Assembly (NCBI RefSeq): GCF_022747945.1
Contig: NZ_JALDST010000001.1
Coordinates: 4,526,001-4,590,000 of the forward strand
Source of the DNA: Micromonospora sp. R77
Lineage (GTDB): Bacteria; Actinomycetota; Actinomycetes; Mycobacteriales; Micromonosporaceae
Length of the DNA stretch: 64,000 nt
Direction: 5' to 3'
The translations under genes were made by a program, and so were the position numbers. Within the stretch, counting starts at the first letter, position 1; every line of letters starts with the position of its first letter. Positions 27,113 through 36,125 of the stretch are shown here, one piece after another. The notes below the pieces were generated by a model. That model did no database searches. It was given only the letters and a program-made list of their open reading frames with translations, and was not told where the DNA came from.

Positions 27113-27419
27113 CCGACCCCCTGCCGTTCGGGCTCTCCGCCGTCCGGCGGCGCGGCCCGTCCGTTCCCGCGACCCGGCGTCACCCGCCCCGCAGGACCTG
27201 CCGGCTGCGTACCGCGGCCGGCGCCGCCGGCACTCCGAGGCTAGGGCAGGGCCGCCGGGCGTGGGGCCGGACTGACCGAGGTCGGTGCCGTCCGGCCGAC
27301 GCCACCCCGCACGCCCGGACCGGTGCGCGGCCCGGGGACCACGCCGGCCGCCCACCGCGCGGGCGGTCCGCCTACGCCGGGGGACGCCGCCGGCGGCGCG
27401 GACCGCGACCGCGCGGTGC
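27113..27419. other. Intergenic region upstream of the DUF7144-like gene
   Basis: This 307-bp region lies between the 3' end of the alpha/beta hydrolase and the start of the DUF7144-like gene, both on the minus strand. It is uniformly GC-rich. I see no gene and no clear terminator; it presumably carries the promoter of the membrane-protein gene. Confidence 0.4.
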
Positions 27420-28250
27420 TCAGTCGTGGGCGAGCACCTCGCGCAGCCGGGTGGCGAAGGCCGGCGGGTCCTCGACGAAGCCGATGTGCCCACCGGGGAA
27501 CATCGTGGGGGCGCCGCCCAGCGCCGCGGCGAGCGCCCGCGAGGTGCGGTCGCAGACCTGCCCGGTCGACGTCGCACCGAGGCCGACCACGACCCGGGTG
27601 GGGCCGGCGCGCAACGCGGCGACGTCGGGCCGGAACCGGGTCGTGCCGCGGATCATGTGCACGTACTGGAAGTGCTCGTCGGCGGCGGCCTGCGGCTCGG
27701 GTTCGCCACCGAACATGCCCTGGACCAGCTCCTCGGGCAGGTGGATGTCGGCGTTCGCGAGGAACTTGCGGCCGGCGCCCAGCCGGTCCCCGGCCAGATA
27801 GGTGGCGATCATGTCGTCCTCGCGGGCGAGGAGTTCCGCGCGGTCGTCCAGCAGGCCGAGCAGCGGCGGCTCGTGCGCGACGACCGTGTGGACCTGCTCC
27901 GGATGGGCCTCGGCGAGGGCGAGCACGGTCACCGCGCCGCCGCTGGAGCCGAACACGGCGGCCGGGCCGGCGTCGAGGTGGGCCAGCAGCCGGGACACGT
28001 CCTCGGCGCGCAGCTGCGGGGTGGAGTCCTGGTGCGGGTCGTGCAGCACGCTGCGGCCGATGCCCCGCGGGTCGGTGGTCAGCACGGTGTGCTCCGCGGC
28101 CAGCAGGTCGGCCAGCGGGGCGAACGCGCCGGCGTCCATCGGGGCGGCGACCAGGGCCACCAGCGGGCCCCGCCCGCGTACCTCGTAGTGCAGCCGTCCG
28201 TCGGGGATCTCCAGGGTGTCGGTGGTGACGTGCGCGGTGGAACTGCTCAT
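27420..28250 (-). CDS. Alpha/beta-fold hydrolase
   Basis: This 276-residue soluble hydrolase has the strand/oxyanion region LVALVAAPMDAGAF, DPRGIGRSVLHDP, nucleophile elbow FGSSGGAVTVLALAE and catalytic His in PGGHIGFVEDPPAFATRL; the acid is probably near the VVVGLGATSTGQ segment. I placed the start at ATG 28250 (MSSSTAHVTTD), where the fold begins. The sequence resembles esterase/epoxide-hydrolase-like regulators of secondary metabolism, but the substrate is unknown. It has no operon partner. Confidence 0.82.
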   Translation of the reverse strand: MSSSTAHVTTDTLEIPDGRLHYEVRGRGPLVALVAAPMDAGAFAPLADLLAAEHTVLTTDPRGIGRSVLHDPHQDSTPQLRAEDVSRLLAHLDAGPAAVFGSSGGAVTVLALAEAHPEQVHTVVAHEPPLLGLLDDRAELLAREDDMIATYLAGDRLGAGRKFLANADIHLPEELVQGMFGGEPEPQAAADEHFQYVHMIRGTTRFRPDVAALRAGPTRVVVGLGATSTGQVCDRTSRALAAALGGAPTMFPGGHIGFVEDPPAFATRLREVLAHD

Positions 28251-28321
28251 CCGGTCCTCCGGGTCCAGGTGTGCGGTGGGTTCCTCGTGCAGGCTCTCCA
28301 CCTGCGGCAGAATCGTCGCCC

Positions 28322-28430
28322 GTGGGTGTGACGTCTTTCCGGGCCACCGCGGATTCCGGGCCGACGCCGGACGCCACCTTCACCGCGCTCGTCGCACCGC
28401 TGCGCCGGGAACTGCCCGCGCACCGCTGGC
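28322..28430 (+). pseudogene. Remnant of an ECF sigma factor N-terminus
   Basis: From GTG 28322 or 28328 the frame reads a short polar start and then TFTALVAPLRRELPAH, which matches the beginning of region 2 in SigG/ECF41-like sigma factors (usually followed by CYRMLGS). The similarity stops within about 40 residues and the downstream DNA is the 3' end of the RibD-type gene on the other strand. It looks like a truncated remnant. The evidence is one short motif, so chance similarity is possible. Confidence 0.35.
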
Positions 28431-28497
28431 GCCTGCCCGCCCCGGCCTGTACGCCGTCGGTCCGGAGGGTCCCGTCGACGGGGTCGCCGAGGCCGGA

Positions 28498-29280
28498 TCA
28501 GGCCGGCGGGGCCGAGCCGGCCGGTGTCCGGGCGTCGTCGCGGGCGTACCTGGAGCAGGAGCGTGCCGTCCCCGGCGGCCAGGGCGTGCCGCAGCGGCAG
28601 CCGGCGCGGCGGGCTCGCGTCGCCCGCGGTGATCCGGCCGGGCCGGCCCCGGCCAGCAGCGGCGCGACGGTGAGGCAGAGCTCGTCGACCAGGTCGGCGG
28701 CGGTGAGCGCGCCGAACAGGTGCGGGCCGCCCTCGCAGAGCAGCTGGTCGAGCCCGCGCCGGCGCAGCTCGGCCAGGCCGGCGGCGAGGTCGACCCGGTC
28801 CGGGCCGCAGCGCACCAGGTCGGCGACGTCGGTGAGCCCCGGGGGCGGCTCGGCGGCGTCCCGGGTGAGCACGACCGGCCGGACCGGCGCGTCGGCGAAG
28901 GCCGCCTGGGCGGGGTCGAGCGCCAGCGAGCCGGAGACCACCACCAGGGTCGGGTAGTCGGTCAGGCCGTTGGCGCGCCGCCAGGCCCGGCGCGGTTCGC
29001 TGAGCCGGACCGCCCGGTAGCCCTCGTGCCGGAGCGTGCCGGCGGCCACCACCAGGCCGTCGCAGAGCATCCGCAGCAGGCCGAAGACCCGCTTGTCGGG
29101 CTCGCCGGAGAGCCCCTCGGAGTAGCCGTCGAGGGTGACCGCGCCGTCGACGCTGGACACGAAGTTCACCCGCAGGTGGGGCCGGTCGGCGCGGCCGTAG
29201 AGCGAGGTCAGCTCGGGGTCGGTCAGCGGCCCGCTGGCGGGCGCCGGCCAGATCCGGGAAATCGGACTTGCGCTGCTCAT
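28498..29280 (-). pseudogene. RibD C-terminal-type pyrimidine reductase, two compensating frameshifts
   Basis: This is a dihydrofolate-reductase-fold enzyme of the RibD C-terminal family, 260 residues as read. NFVSSVDGAVTLDGYSEGLS and MLCDGLVVAAGTLRHEGY are the family's NADPH and substrate segments, and LLCEGGPHLFGALTAADLVD is the C-terminal signature. Between about 28560 and 28640 the product reads as Arg/Cys-rich sequence, while another frame gives the expected RITAGDASPPRRLPLRHALA. Two nearby indels restore the frame. As read the enzyme is full length but has about 27 wrong residues, most simply two sequence errors. It could reduce a riboflavin-pathway intermediate or a related substrate. 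Confidence 0.72.
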
Positions 29281-29430
29281 TCGCCCGCCGGACCGGTGAC
29301 CGGAGGGGTGGGTTCGGGGGTACGGTGCTGGCAGTCGCACCACTTCGGGCCCGGACAGTCGTCGTGCCGTCGTTCCCGGCACGCTCGGCAGATCATGCTG
29401 GCAGCCTATGCCGAGGGAGGACGGGACAGC

Positions 29431-29976
29431 ATGCCGCGTCAGATCTTCGTGCTGAACGTGTCCCTGGCCGGGATCCGGCCGCCGGTCTGGCGGCGGGTGC
29501 TCGTCCCCGGCGGCTACACGCTGGACCGGCTGCACCGGGTGGTGCAGCACGCGATGGGGTGGCGGGACTGCCACCTGCACTCCTTCGACATCGACGGCCG
29601 CCAGTACGGCGAGCCCGACCCGGACGGTGAGCCGGCCCTGCGGGACGAGCTGGACGTACGACTCGACGCGGTGCTCGGCAAGGGCAGCCGGTTCCGCTAC
29701 ACCTACGACTTCGGTGACTGGTGGGAGCACGACCTGCTGGTGGAGGACGTGTGCGCCGCCGACCCGGACGAGCGCTACCCGCTCTGCCCGCAGGGGGAGC
29801 GGGCGTGCCCGCCGGAGGACGTGGGTGGCCTGTTCGGCTATCAGGTGCTGCTCGCCGCGCTGGCCGATCCGGGCCATCCCGAGCACGACGCCCTGCGCGA
29901 GTGGGTCGGCCCCGGTTTCGACCCGGGGGCCTTCGACCCGGCGCGGGCCACCACCCTGCTGCGCCGCTTCTGCTGA
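29431..29976 (+). CDS. Plasmid pRiA4b ORF-3-like family protein
   Basis: This 181-residue protein matches the PRiA4_ORF3 fold: FVLNVSLAGIRPPVWRRVLV, then LDRLHRVVQHAMGWRDCHLH, YTYDFGDWWEHDLLVEDV and CPPEDVGGLFGYQVLLAAL. The family is common on bacterial chromosomes despite its name; its function is unknown. The ATG at 29431 has a GAGGGAGGA ribosome site 9-17 bp upstream; an in-frame ATG at 29395 would add 12 residues. Conserved Cys residues (CPQGERACPPEDVGG) may bind metal. Confidence 0.85.
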   Translation: MPRQIFVLNVSLAGIRPPVWRRVLVPGGYTLDRLHRVVQHAMGWRDCHLHSFDIDGRQYGEPDPDGEPALRDELDVRLDAVLGKGSRFRYTYDFGDWWEHDLLVEDVCAADPDERYPLCPQGERACPPEDVGGLFGYQVLLAALADPGHPEHDALREWVGPGFDPGAFDPARATTLLRRFC

Positions 29977-30030
29977 GCCGCATCCCTTACCCCGTCGAGG
30001 CATCCCGGCCACCATCAGCGCGGTAACGAA

Positions 30031-30046
30031 ATGGGAACGCTCCCAT
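30031..30046. promoter_or_regulatory. CebR-type operator O1 upstream of cebE
   Basis: The 16-bp near-perfect palindrome ATGGGAACGCTCCCAT differs at one position from the Streptomyces CebR site TGGGAGCGCTCCCA. It lies just upstream of the -35 hexamer of the predicted cebE promoter. Confidence 0.8.
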
Positions 30047-30053
30047 AGGCCTA

Positions 30054-30082
30054 TTGACACCCCTGACACCTCCCGGCAATCT
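30054..30082 (+). promoter_or_regulatory. Predicted promoter of the ceb operon
   Basis: A consensus -35 TTGACA (30054-30059) is followed, after 17 bp, by CAATCT (30077-30082) as a -10 element. Transcription would start near 30089, inside operator O2, so repressor bound at O2 would block initiation. Confidence 0.6.
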
Positions 30083-30084
30083 CA

Positions 30085-30098
30085 TGGGAGCGCTCCCG
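30085..30098. promoter_or_regulatory. CebR-type operator O2 upstream of cebE
   Basis: TGGGAGCGCTCCCG matches the Streptomyces CebR operator at 13 of 14 positions. It covers the predicted transcription start. Its centre is about 53 bp downstream of that of O1, five helical turns, so both sites face the same side of the DNA. Confidence 0.85.
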
Positions 30099-30222
30099 GC
30101 GTGTGGCGCGGATCTCTCCGCGGCCGCTCCGGTCGCCGTCCGGCCCAGCCTGCGGCGGTGAGCGCCTGCACAGCACCCCCCACCACACAGATATCGCCTC
30201 ACCACCGAAAGAGGGGTCTGGG

Positions 30223-31539
30223 ATGAGCGTCCCAATCCGCCGCCGCCGGCTCGCGGCCATCGCGCTCGCCTCCGTCACGCTGCTCGCCACCGCAACCGCC
30301 TGCGGCGACGACTCGTCGGACAGCAACAGCAGCAGCGACGGCCCGGTCACCCTGGTCGTCGACGTCTTCGGCGACCAGGGCTTCGGCTACGACGAGCTCT
30401 ACAAGCAGTACGAGGCCGACCACCCGAACGTCAAGATCCAGGAGCGCGGCAAGGGCCTCGGCCTGGGTGACTACAACACCCGGCTGACCCAGCAGATCAC
30501 CGCCGGCTCCGGCGCGGGCGACGTCGTCGCGCTCGAAGAGGGCACGATCGTGCAGTTCTACGCCCAGGCCGACAAGTTCGTGAACCTGGCCGACCAGGGC
30601 GCGAACGACCTCAAGGGCAACTTCCTGCCGTGGAAGTGGGAGCAGGGCACCACCCCCGACGGCAAGGTGCTGGGTCTCGGCACGGACGTCGGCTCGATGG
30701 CGCTGTGCTACCGCAGCGACCTGTTCAAGGCCGCCGGCCTGCCCACCGACCGCGAGCAGGTCGGTGCCCTCTGGCCCACCTGGGACCAGTTCATCGCCAC
30801 CGGCCAGAAGTTCGCCGCCGCCGACAAGAAGCACAAGTTCGTCGACTCGGCGACGAACTTCTACAACGTGGTGCTGATGCAGACCGCGGGCGCGGGCACC
30901 GGCTACACGTACTACGACAAGAGCAACAAGTTGGTCATCGACCAGAACCCGGACGTGAAGTCGTCGTACGACCTCACCACCAAGATGATCGCCGCCGGGC
31001 TGTCGAACAACCTCCAGTCGTTCTCCAACGAGTGGAACGCCGGCTTCAAGAACGGCAGCTTCGCCACCATCGCCTGCCCGGCCTGGATGACCGGTGTCAT
31101 CAAGGGCCAGGCCGGTGACTCGGCCGCCGGCAAGTGGGACATCGCCAAGGCCCCGGGCAACGGCGGCAACTGGGGCGGCTCCTTCCTCGGCGTGCCGAAG
31201 TCGAGCAAGCACCAGAAGGAGGCCGCCGAGCTGGTCAAGTTCCTGACCAGCACCAAGGGCCAGATCGAGGCGTTCAAGAAGCTGGGCAACCTGCCGTCGT
31301 CGCCGCAGGCGCTGGCCGACCCGGCCGTGGTCGACGCGACCAACGACTACTTCAGCAAGGCCCCGATCGGCAAGATCTTCGGCGCCGGTGCGAGCGAGCT
31401 GAAGCCGGTCTACCTCGGCCCGAAGAACAACGCGGTCCGGACCGCCGTGGAGAACACCCTCCGTGCGGTGGAGCAGGGCAAGTCCGCCGAGGAGCAGTGG
31501 CAGGCGGCGCTGAAGAACGGTGCGGCCGCCGGTAAGTGA
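30223..31539 (+). CDS. cebE: Cellobiose/cellotriose-binding lipoprotein of an ABC importer
   Basis: This 438-residue extracellular solute-binding protein of family 1 has a signal sequence ending at the lipobox-like ATAC (Cys at about residue 27), then a Ser/Asp linker and the two-lobed binding fold (TLVVDVFGDQGFGYDELYKQ, FATIACPAWMTGVIKG, NWGGSFLGVPKSSKHQKEA). Position as first gene of a ceb-type operon under two CebR operators supports cello-oligosaccharide binding. A hairpin follows the stop. No ATPase gene is present; in Streptomyces the shared ATPase MsiK is encoded elsewhere, and the same is likely here. Confidence 0.87.
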   Translation: MSVPIRRRRLAAIALASVTLLATATACGDDSSDSNSSSDGPVTLVVDVFGDQGFGYDELYKQYEADHPNVKIQERGKGLGLGDYNTRLTQQITAGSGAGDVVALEEGTIVQFYAQADKFVNLADQGANDLKGNFLPWKWEQGTTPDGKVLGLGTDVGSMALCYRSDLFKAAGLPTDREQVGALWPTWDQFIATGQKFAAADKKHKFVDSATNFYNVVLMQTAGAGTGYTYYDKSNKLVIDQNPDVKSSYDLTTKMIAAGLSNNLQSFSNEWNAGFKNGSFATIACPAWMTGVIKGQAGDSAAGKWDIAKAPGNGGNWGGSFLGVPKSSKHQKEAAELVKFLTSTKGQIEAFKKLGNLPSSPQALADPAVVDATNDYFSKAPIGKIFGAGASELKPVYLGPKNNAVRTAVENTLRAVEQGKSAEEQWQAALKNGAAAGK

Positions 31540-31555
31540 CCCGGCCCGGCCCAGT

Positions 31556-31592
31556 GCGGGTGGCGTCGACTTCGACAGTCGGCGCCACCCGC
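31556..31592 (+). other. Intercistronic hairpin between cebE and cebF
   Basis: A 10-bp perfect stem, GCGGGTGGCG (31556-31565) with CGCCACCCGC (31583-31592), has a 17-nt loop and lies 16 bp past the cebE stop. It probably protects the cebE message or attenuates read-through, giving more binding protein than permease. Confidence 0.5.
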
Positions 31593-31654
31593 GGTGCCCA
31601 CCCCCGGCGTCGCCCGTGTGGGCGGGTGACGCCGGCCGAGGAGAAGGACCCGCA

Positions 31655-32635
31655 ATGAGCCTCGACCTGCACGCCCCGGCACCCCCCGAGCGTGGACCGT
31701 CCCGCGCCGCCCGTACCACCGCCCGCCGCCCCGCCTCGTTCACCCGGCTGGACCTGAAGTACTCGCCGTACCTCTACGTCCTGCCGTTCTTCGTGATCTT
31801 CGCCGTGTTCAGCGCCTACCCGATCGCGTACACCGTCTGGATCGCGCTCACCGACCGGTCGCCGCTGAACAGCACGATCTCCTTCGTCGGCCTGGACAAC
31901 TTCGTCGAGCTGATCACCGACGACCCGCAGTTCTGGAACGCCGTGGTGAACACCTTCGGCATGTTCCTGCTCTCCACCGTGCCGCAGCTGCTGCTGGCGC
32001 TGGTGCTGGCCAACGCCCTGAACCGGCGGCTGCCCGCGCAGACCTTCTTCCGGATGGCCATCGCGATGCCGATCATCACCTCCACCGCGGTGGTCGCGCT
32101 GATCTTCTCGATGATCTACGCCAAGGATTTCGGCCTGGTCAACTGGGTGCTCGACACCGTCGGCCTCGGCCCGATCGACTGGCGGGCCAACCGGTACGCC
32201 TCCTGGTTCGCCATCTCCACCATGGTCGACTGGCGCTGGGTCGGCTACAACGCCCTGATCTACCTGGCCGCCATGCAGTCCATCAGCAAGGACATGTACG
32301 AGGCGGCCTCGCTGGACGGCGCCTCCCGGCGGCGGCAGTTCTGGTCGATCACCGTCCCGCAGCTCCGGCCGACGATCATCTTCACGCTGATCATCTCGAC
32401 CATCGGTGGGCTCCAGCTCTTCACCGAGCCGCTGATGTTCACCAGCGGCGCCGGCGCCCTCTCCGGCGGCTCCGAGGGGCAGTTCCAGACCATCACCATG
32501 TATCTGCTCGACGTGATGAACCAGCGGTTCCGCTGGGGGTACGCCGGCGCGGTCGCGCTCGTGCTCTTCCTGCTCATCGCGCTGATGTCGACGGTGAACT
32601 ACCTGCTGGCCCGGCGCATCAGCTCCGACAAGTGA
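31655..32635 (+). CDS. cebF: Cellobiose ABC importer permease (MalF type)
   Basis: This 326-residue permease has six main membrane helices and the EAA coupling loop EAASLDGASRRRQFWSITVP near residue 220. The start at ATG 31655 follows a GAGGAGAAGGA ribosome site. Sequence features such as YAGAVALVLFLLIALMSTVN at the last helix fit the MalF/UgpA group. It forms the membrane channel with CebG. Confidence 0.88.
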   Translation: MSLDLHAPAPPERGPSRAARTTARRPASFTRLDLKYSPYLYVLPFFVIFAVFSAYPIAYTVWIALTDRSPLNSTISFVGLDNFVELITDDPQFWNAVVNTFGMFLLSTVPQLLLALVLANALNRRLPAQTFFRMAIAMPIITSTAVVALIFSMIYAKDFGLVNWVLDTVGLGPIDWRANRYASWFAISTMVDWRWVGYNALIYLAAMQSISKDMYEAASLDGASRRRQFWSITVPQLRPTIIFTLIISTIGGLQLFTEPLMFTSGAGALSGGSEGQFQTITMYLLDVMNQRFRWGYAGAVALVLFLLIALMSTVNYLLARRISSDK

Positions 32636-32644
32636 GGTGACGAG

Positions 32645-33544
32645 ATGACGACCACCACGCTCCGCCCACCCGTCCGTCCCGGCGCGAAGACGCGCGCCAC
32701 CGGCCACTCCGCCGAGCGACTCTGGAAGGCCAGCCCGCTGACCTGGTTCGGCCTGGTCCTCGGGGTGATCCTGTCGCTCTTCCCGTTCTACTGGATGATC
32801 GTGATCGCCTCGCGGACCAACGACGCGGCCAACTCCTGGCCGCCGCCGTTCCTGCCCGGCGGCAAGCTCGGCGACAACATCCAGCGGGTGCTCAGCAACG
32901 GCGACGCCAACATCGTCAAGGGCCTGCTGAACTCGTTCCTGGTCTCCGGCACGATCACCGTGGCGACGGTGTTCTTCGGCTCGCTGGCCGGGTTCGCCTT
33001 CGCCAAGCTGCGCTTCCGGGGCAAGAACGCGCTGCTGCTGATCATCCTCGCCTCGATGATGGTGCCGATCCAGCTCGGTGTGCTGCCGCTCTACATCCTG
33101 ATGGCGAAGCTCGACTGGCTGAACAGCATGCCGTCGGTCACCGTTCCGTTCCTGATCGGCGGCTTCGGCATCTTCATGATGCGCCAGTACGCCGAGCAGG
33201 CCGTGCCGAACGAGCTGATCGAGGCCGCCCGGATGGACGGCTGCTCCACCTGGCGGGTGTACTGGCACGTGGTGGCGCCGGCCCTGCGCCCCGCCGCCGC
33301 GGTGCTCGGCCTGCTCACCTTCATGGAACAGTGGAACCAGTTCTTCTGGCCCTTCGTGGTGCTGGCCGACCCGGCCAACCCCACCGTCCAGATCTCGCTG
33401 CGCAGCCTCAACACCGCGTACTTCGCGGACAACTCCCAGATCTTCGCCGGTACGTTGATCGCCACCCTGCCGCTGTTCGTCGTGTTCGTCCTGTTCGGCC
33501 GCCAGATCATCGGCGGAATCATGGAAGGCGCCGTCAAGTCGTGA
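32645..33544 (+). CDS. cebG: Cellobiose ABC importer permease (MalG type)
   Basis: This 299-residue permease has six helices and the EAA loop [20 protein letters not shown]. It begins 9 bp after cebF and its stop overlaps the GTG start of bglC by 4 bp, so transport and hydrolysis are co-translated. It is a typical MalG/UgpE-type length. Confidence 0.88.
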   Translation: MTTTTLRPPVRPGAKTRATGHSAERLWKASPLTWFGLVLGVILSLFPFYWMIVIASRTNDAANSWPPPFLPGGKLGDNIQRVLSNGDANIVKGLLNSFLVSGTITVATVFFGSLAGFAFAKLRFRGKNALLLIILASMMVPIQLGVLPLYILMAKLDWLNSMPSVTVPFLIGGFGIFMMRQYAEQAVPNELIEAARMDGCSTWRVYWHVVAPALRPAAAVLGLLTFMEQWNQFFWPFVVLADPANPTVQISLRSLNTAYFADNSQIFAGTLIATLPLFVVFVLFGRQIIGGIMEGAVKS

Positions 33545-34974
33545 GCAACCCAGCCAGCCCGCCCGCCGTCGGTCTCCTCGACCAGGGCCCGGAACTCACC
33601 TTCCCGCCCGGCTTCCTCTGGGGTGCGGCGACCGCGGCGTACCAGATCGAGGGGGCGGCGGCCGAGGGCGGCCGGACCCCGTCGATCTGGGACACCTTCA
33701 GCCACACCGAGGGCCGGACGGTCGCCGGGCACACCGGGGACGTGGCCTGCGACCACTACCACCGGATGCCCGCCGACGTGCGGCTGATGGCGGAGCTGGG
33801 CCTCAGGTCGTACCGGTTCTCGGTGTCCTGGTCGCGGGTGCAGCCCGACGGCACGGGCGCGGCGAACCCCGAGGGCCTGGACTTCTACCGTCGGTTGGTC
33901 GACGAACTGCTGGGTCAGGGGATCGAGCCGTGGCTCACCCTCTACCACTGGGACCTGCCCCAGCCGCTGGAGGACGCCGGCGGTTGGCCGGCCCGGGACA
34001 CCGCCGCCCGGTTCGCCGACTACTCCCAGCTCGTCGCGGACGCGCTCGGCGACCGGGTGAAGTACTTCACCACGCTGAACGAGCCGTGGTGCTCGGCGTT
34101 CCTCGGCTACGGCTCCGGCGTGCACGCGCCGGGCCGCTCCGACGGCGGGGACGCGGTCCGGGCCGGGCACCACCTGATGCTCGGCCACGGGCTGGCGGTG
34201 CAGGCGCTGCGGGCGTCCCGGCCCGACGCCCAGCTCGGCATCACCCTCAACCTCTACCCGGTCACCCCGGCGTCGGACTCGGCGGCGGACGTGGACGCGG
34301 CGCGGCGGATCGACGGGCTGGCGAACCGGTTCTTCCTCGACCCGGTGCTGCGCGGGTCCTATCCGGGGGACCTGCAGGCCGACCTGCGCCAGGTCACCGA
34401 CTTCGGGCACGTCCGGGACGGCGACCTGGCGGTGATCTCGACGCCGCTGGACGTGGTCGGGATCAACTACTACAGCCGGCACGTGGTCGCCGCGCCGGTC
34501 GAGGGGGCCGAGCCGGAGGCGTACTGGCGGTCGCCGTCGTGCTGGCCGGGCAGCGAGGACGTCCGCTTTGTCACCCGGGGTGTCCCGGTGACCGACATGG
34601 ACTGGGAGATCGACGCGCCCGGGCTGGTCGAGACGCTGGAGCGGGTGCACCGCGACTACACTGACCTGCCGCTCTACATCACCGAGAACGGGTCGGCGTT
34701 CGTCGACACGGTGGTGGACGGTCGGGTCGACGACACCGACCGGCTGGCGTACTTCGACGCGCACCTGCGCGCCGCGCACGCCGCGATCAGCGCCGGGGTG
34801 CCCCTGAAGGGCTACTTCGCCTGGTCACTGATGGACAATTTCGAGTGGGCCTGGGGTTACACCAAGCGGTTCGGGATGGTCTATGTCGATTACGACAGCC
34901 AGGTCCGGATCCCCAAGTCCAGCGCGCGGTGGTACGCCGAGGTGATCCGACGCAACGGTCTGGCCGCACAATAG
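33541..34974 (+). CDS. bglC: GH1 beta-glucosidase, intracellular
   Basis: This 477-residue glycoside hydrolase family 1 enzyme starts with GTG in the cebG stop and has no signal peptide. The N-terminal signature [20 protein letters not shown] is complete, the acid/base Glu is in TTLNEPW (about residue 181) and the nucleophile Glu in YITENGSAF (about residue 382). The C-terminal [17 protein letters not shown] is typical. It hydrolyses imported cellobiose and cellotriose to glucose and, as in Streptomyces, would also clear the CebR inducer. Confidence 0.93.
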   Translation: MSNPASPPAVGLLDQGPELTFPPGFLWGAATAAYQIEGAAAEGGRTPSIWDTFSHTEGRTVAGHTGDVACDHYHRMPADVRLMAELGLRSYRFSVSWSRVQPDGTGAANPEGLDFYRRLVDELLGQGIEPWLTLYHWDLPQPLEDAGGWPARDTAARFADYSQLVADALGDRVKYFTTLNEPWCSAFLGYGSGVHAPGRSDGGDAVRAGHHLMLGHGLAVQALRASRPDAQLGITLNLYPVTPASDSAADVDAARRIDGLANRFFLDPVLRGSYPGDLQADLRQVTDFGHVRDGDLAVISTPLDVVGINYYSRHVVAAPVEGAEPEAYWRSPSCWPGSEDVRFVTRGVPVTDMDWEIDAPGLVETLERVHRDYTDLPLYITENGSAFVDTVVDGRVDDTDRLAYFDAHLRAAHAAISAGVPLKGYFAWSLMDNFEWAWGYTKRFGMVYVDYDSQVRIPKSSARWYAEVIRRNGLAAQ

Positions 34975-34993
34975 GCTCTGGGCCAGCCAGTAA

Positions 34994-35038
34994 CGGACGG
35001 CCCGGCACCGACGCCTCACCAGGTGCCGGGTCCGTCCG
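34994..35038 (+). terminator. Hairpin between bglC and cebR
   Basis: CGGACGGCCCGGCACC (34994-35009) pairs with GGTGCCGGG and TCCGTCCG (35022-35038), with one bulged base. It likely ends most transcripts of the transport operon before cebR, leaving the regulator at a lower level. Confidence 0.6.
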
Positions 35039-35059
35039 ACGTCGGAGGAGCAGCAGACG

Positions 35060-36106
35060 ATGACAACGCAGCGCACGCGGTCGCTCGGGCGCCCGACCCT
35101 TGACGCGGTCGCGGCCCGCGCCGGCGTCGGGCGCGGCACGGTCTCCCGCGTGGTCAACGGCTCGCCCCAGGTCAGCCCGGAGGCCCGGGCCGCGGTCCAA
35201 CAGGCGATCGCCGAGCTGGGGTACGTCCCGAACCGGGCGGCGCGGGCCCTGGTCACCCAGCGGACCGACTCGGTCGCGCTGGTGGTCTCCGAGTCGGGGG
35301 AGCGGGTCTTCACCGAGCCGTTCTTCGCCGGCATCGTCCGGGGCGTCAGCTCCGGGCTGCTGGAGACCCCGATGCAGCTCTGGCTGGCCATGGTGCAGTC
35401 GCCGATCGAGCGGGAACGGGTCGAGCACCACCTGACCAACCAGCACGTCGACGGGGTCCTGCTGCTCTCGCTGCACGACTCCGACCCGCTGCCCACCCTG
35501 CTGGAGGAGCGCGGCCTGCCCACCGTGCTCGGCGGCCGGCCGGCGCGGATGCTGCACCCGGACGCCCAGCCCACCTGGTTCGTCGACATGGACAACGTCG
35601 GTGGCGCCCGGCAGGCGGTGGCGCACCTGTTCTCCCGGGGGCGGCGGCGGATCGCCACCATCGCCGGCCCGCAGGACATGGGCGCCGGCCTGGCCCGGTT
35701 GTCCGGCTACAAGGAGGCCGTCCGGGCCGCGGGCGGCGAGATCAACCCCGACCTGATCGCGTACGGCGACTTCAGCGAGGGCAGCGGCACCGCCTGCATG
35801 CGCCGGCTGCTGGAGGTCTGCCCGGACCTGGACGCGGTCTTCGCCGCCTCCGACCTGATGGCCTTCGGTGCCCTGCGGACCCTGCGCGAGGCCGGCCGCC
35901 GGGTGCCCGAGGACGTGGCGGTGATCGGCTTCGACGACGCACCGATCGCCCGGCAGGCCGAGCCGCCGCTGACCACGGTCTTCCAGCCGGTGGAGGAGAT
36001 GGGCCGGCAGATGGCCCGACTCCTGGTCTCCCGCATCCGCGGCGAGGACGTCCCGTCCCCCCACATCCTGCTCGACACCAAACTCATCCACCGCGCCTCG
36101 GCCTGA
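35060..36106 (+). CDS. cebR: LacI-family repressor of cellobiose utilisation
   Basis: This 348-residue LacI/GalR regulator has an N-terminal helix-turn-helix TLDAVAARAGVGRGTVSRVV, the hinge SPEARAAVQQAIAELGYVPN, and a periplasmic-binding-like effector domain (GFDDAPIARQAEPPLTTV near the C-terminus). Its place after bglC and the CebR-type palindromes at 30031, 30085 and 42615 argue that it is CebR, released by cellobiose. No operator precedes its own start, so it does not appear to be autoregulated from its own promoter. Confidence 0.87.
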   Translation: MTTQRTRSLGRPTLDAVAARAGVGRGTVSRVVNGSPQVSPEARAAVQQAIAELGYVPNRAARALVTQRTDSVALVVSESGERVFTEPFFAGIVRGVSSGLLETPMQLWLAMVQSPIERERVEHHLTNQHVDGVLLLSLHDSDPLPTLLEERGLPTVLGGRPARMLHPDAQPTWFVDMDNVGGARQAVAHLFSRGRRRIATIAGPQDMGAGLARLSGYKEAVRAAGGEINPDLIAYGDFSEGSGTACMRRLLEVCPDLDAVFAASDLMAFGALRTLREAGRRVPEDVAVIGFDDAPIARQAEPPLTTVFQPVEEMGRQMARLLVSRIRGEDVPSPHILLDTKLIHRASA

Positions 36107-36125
36107 CCTCCGGGCGGGTGCGGCG

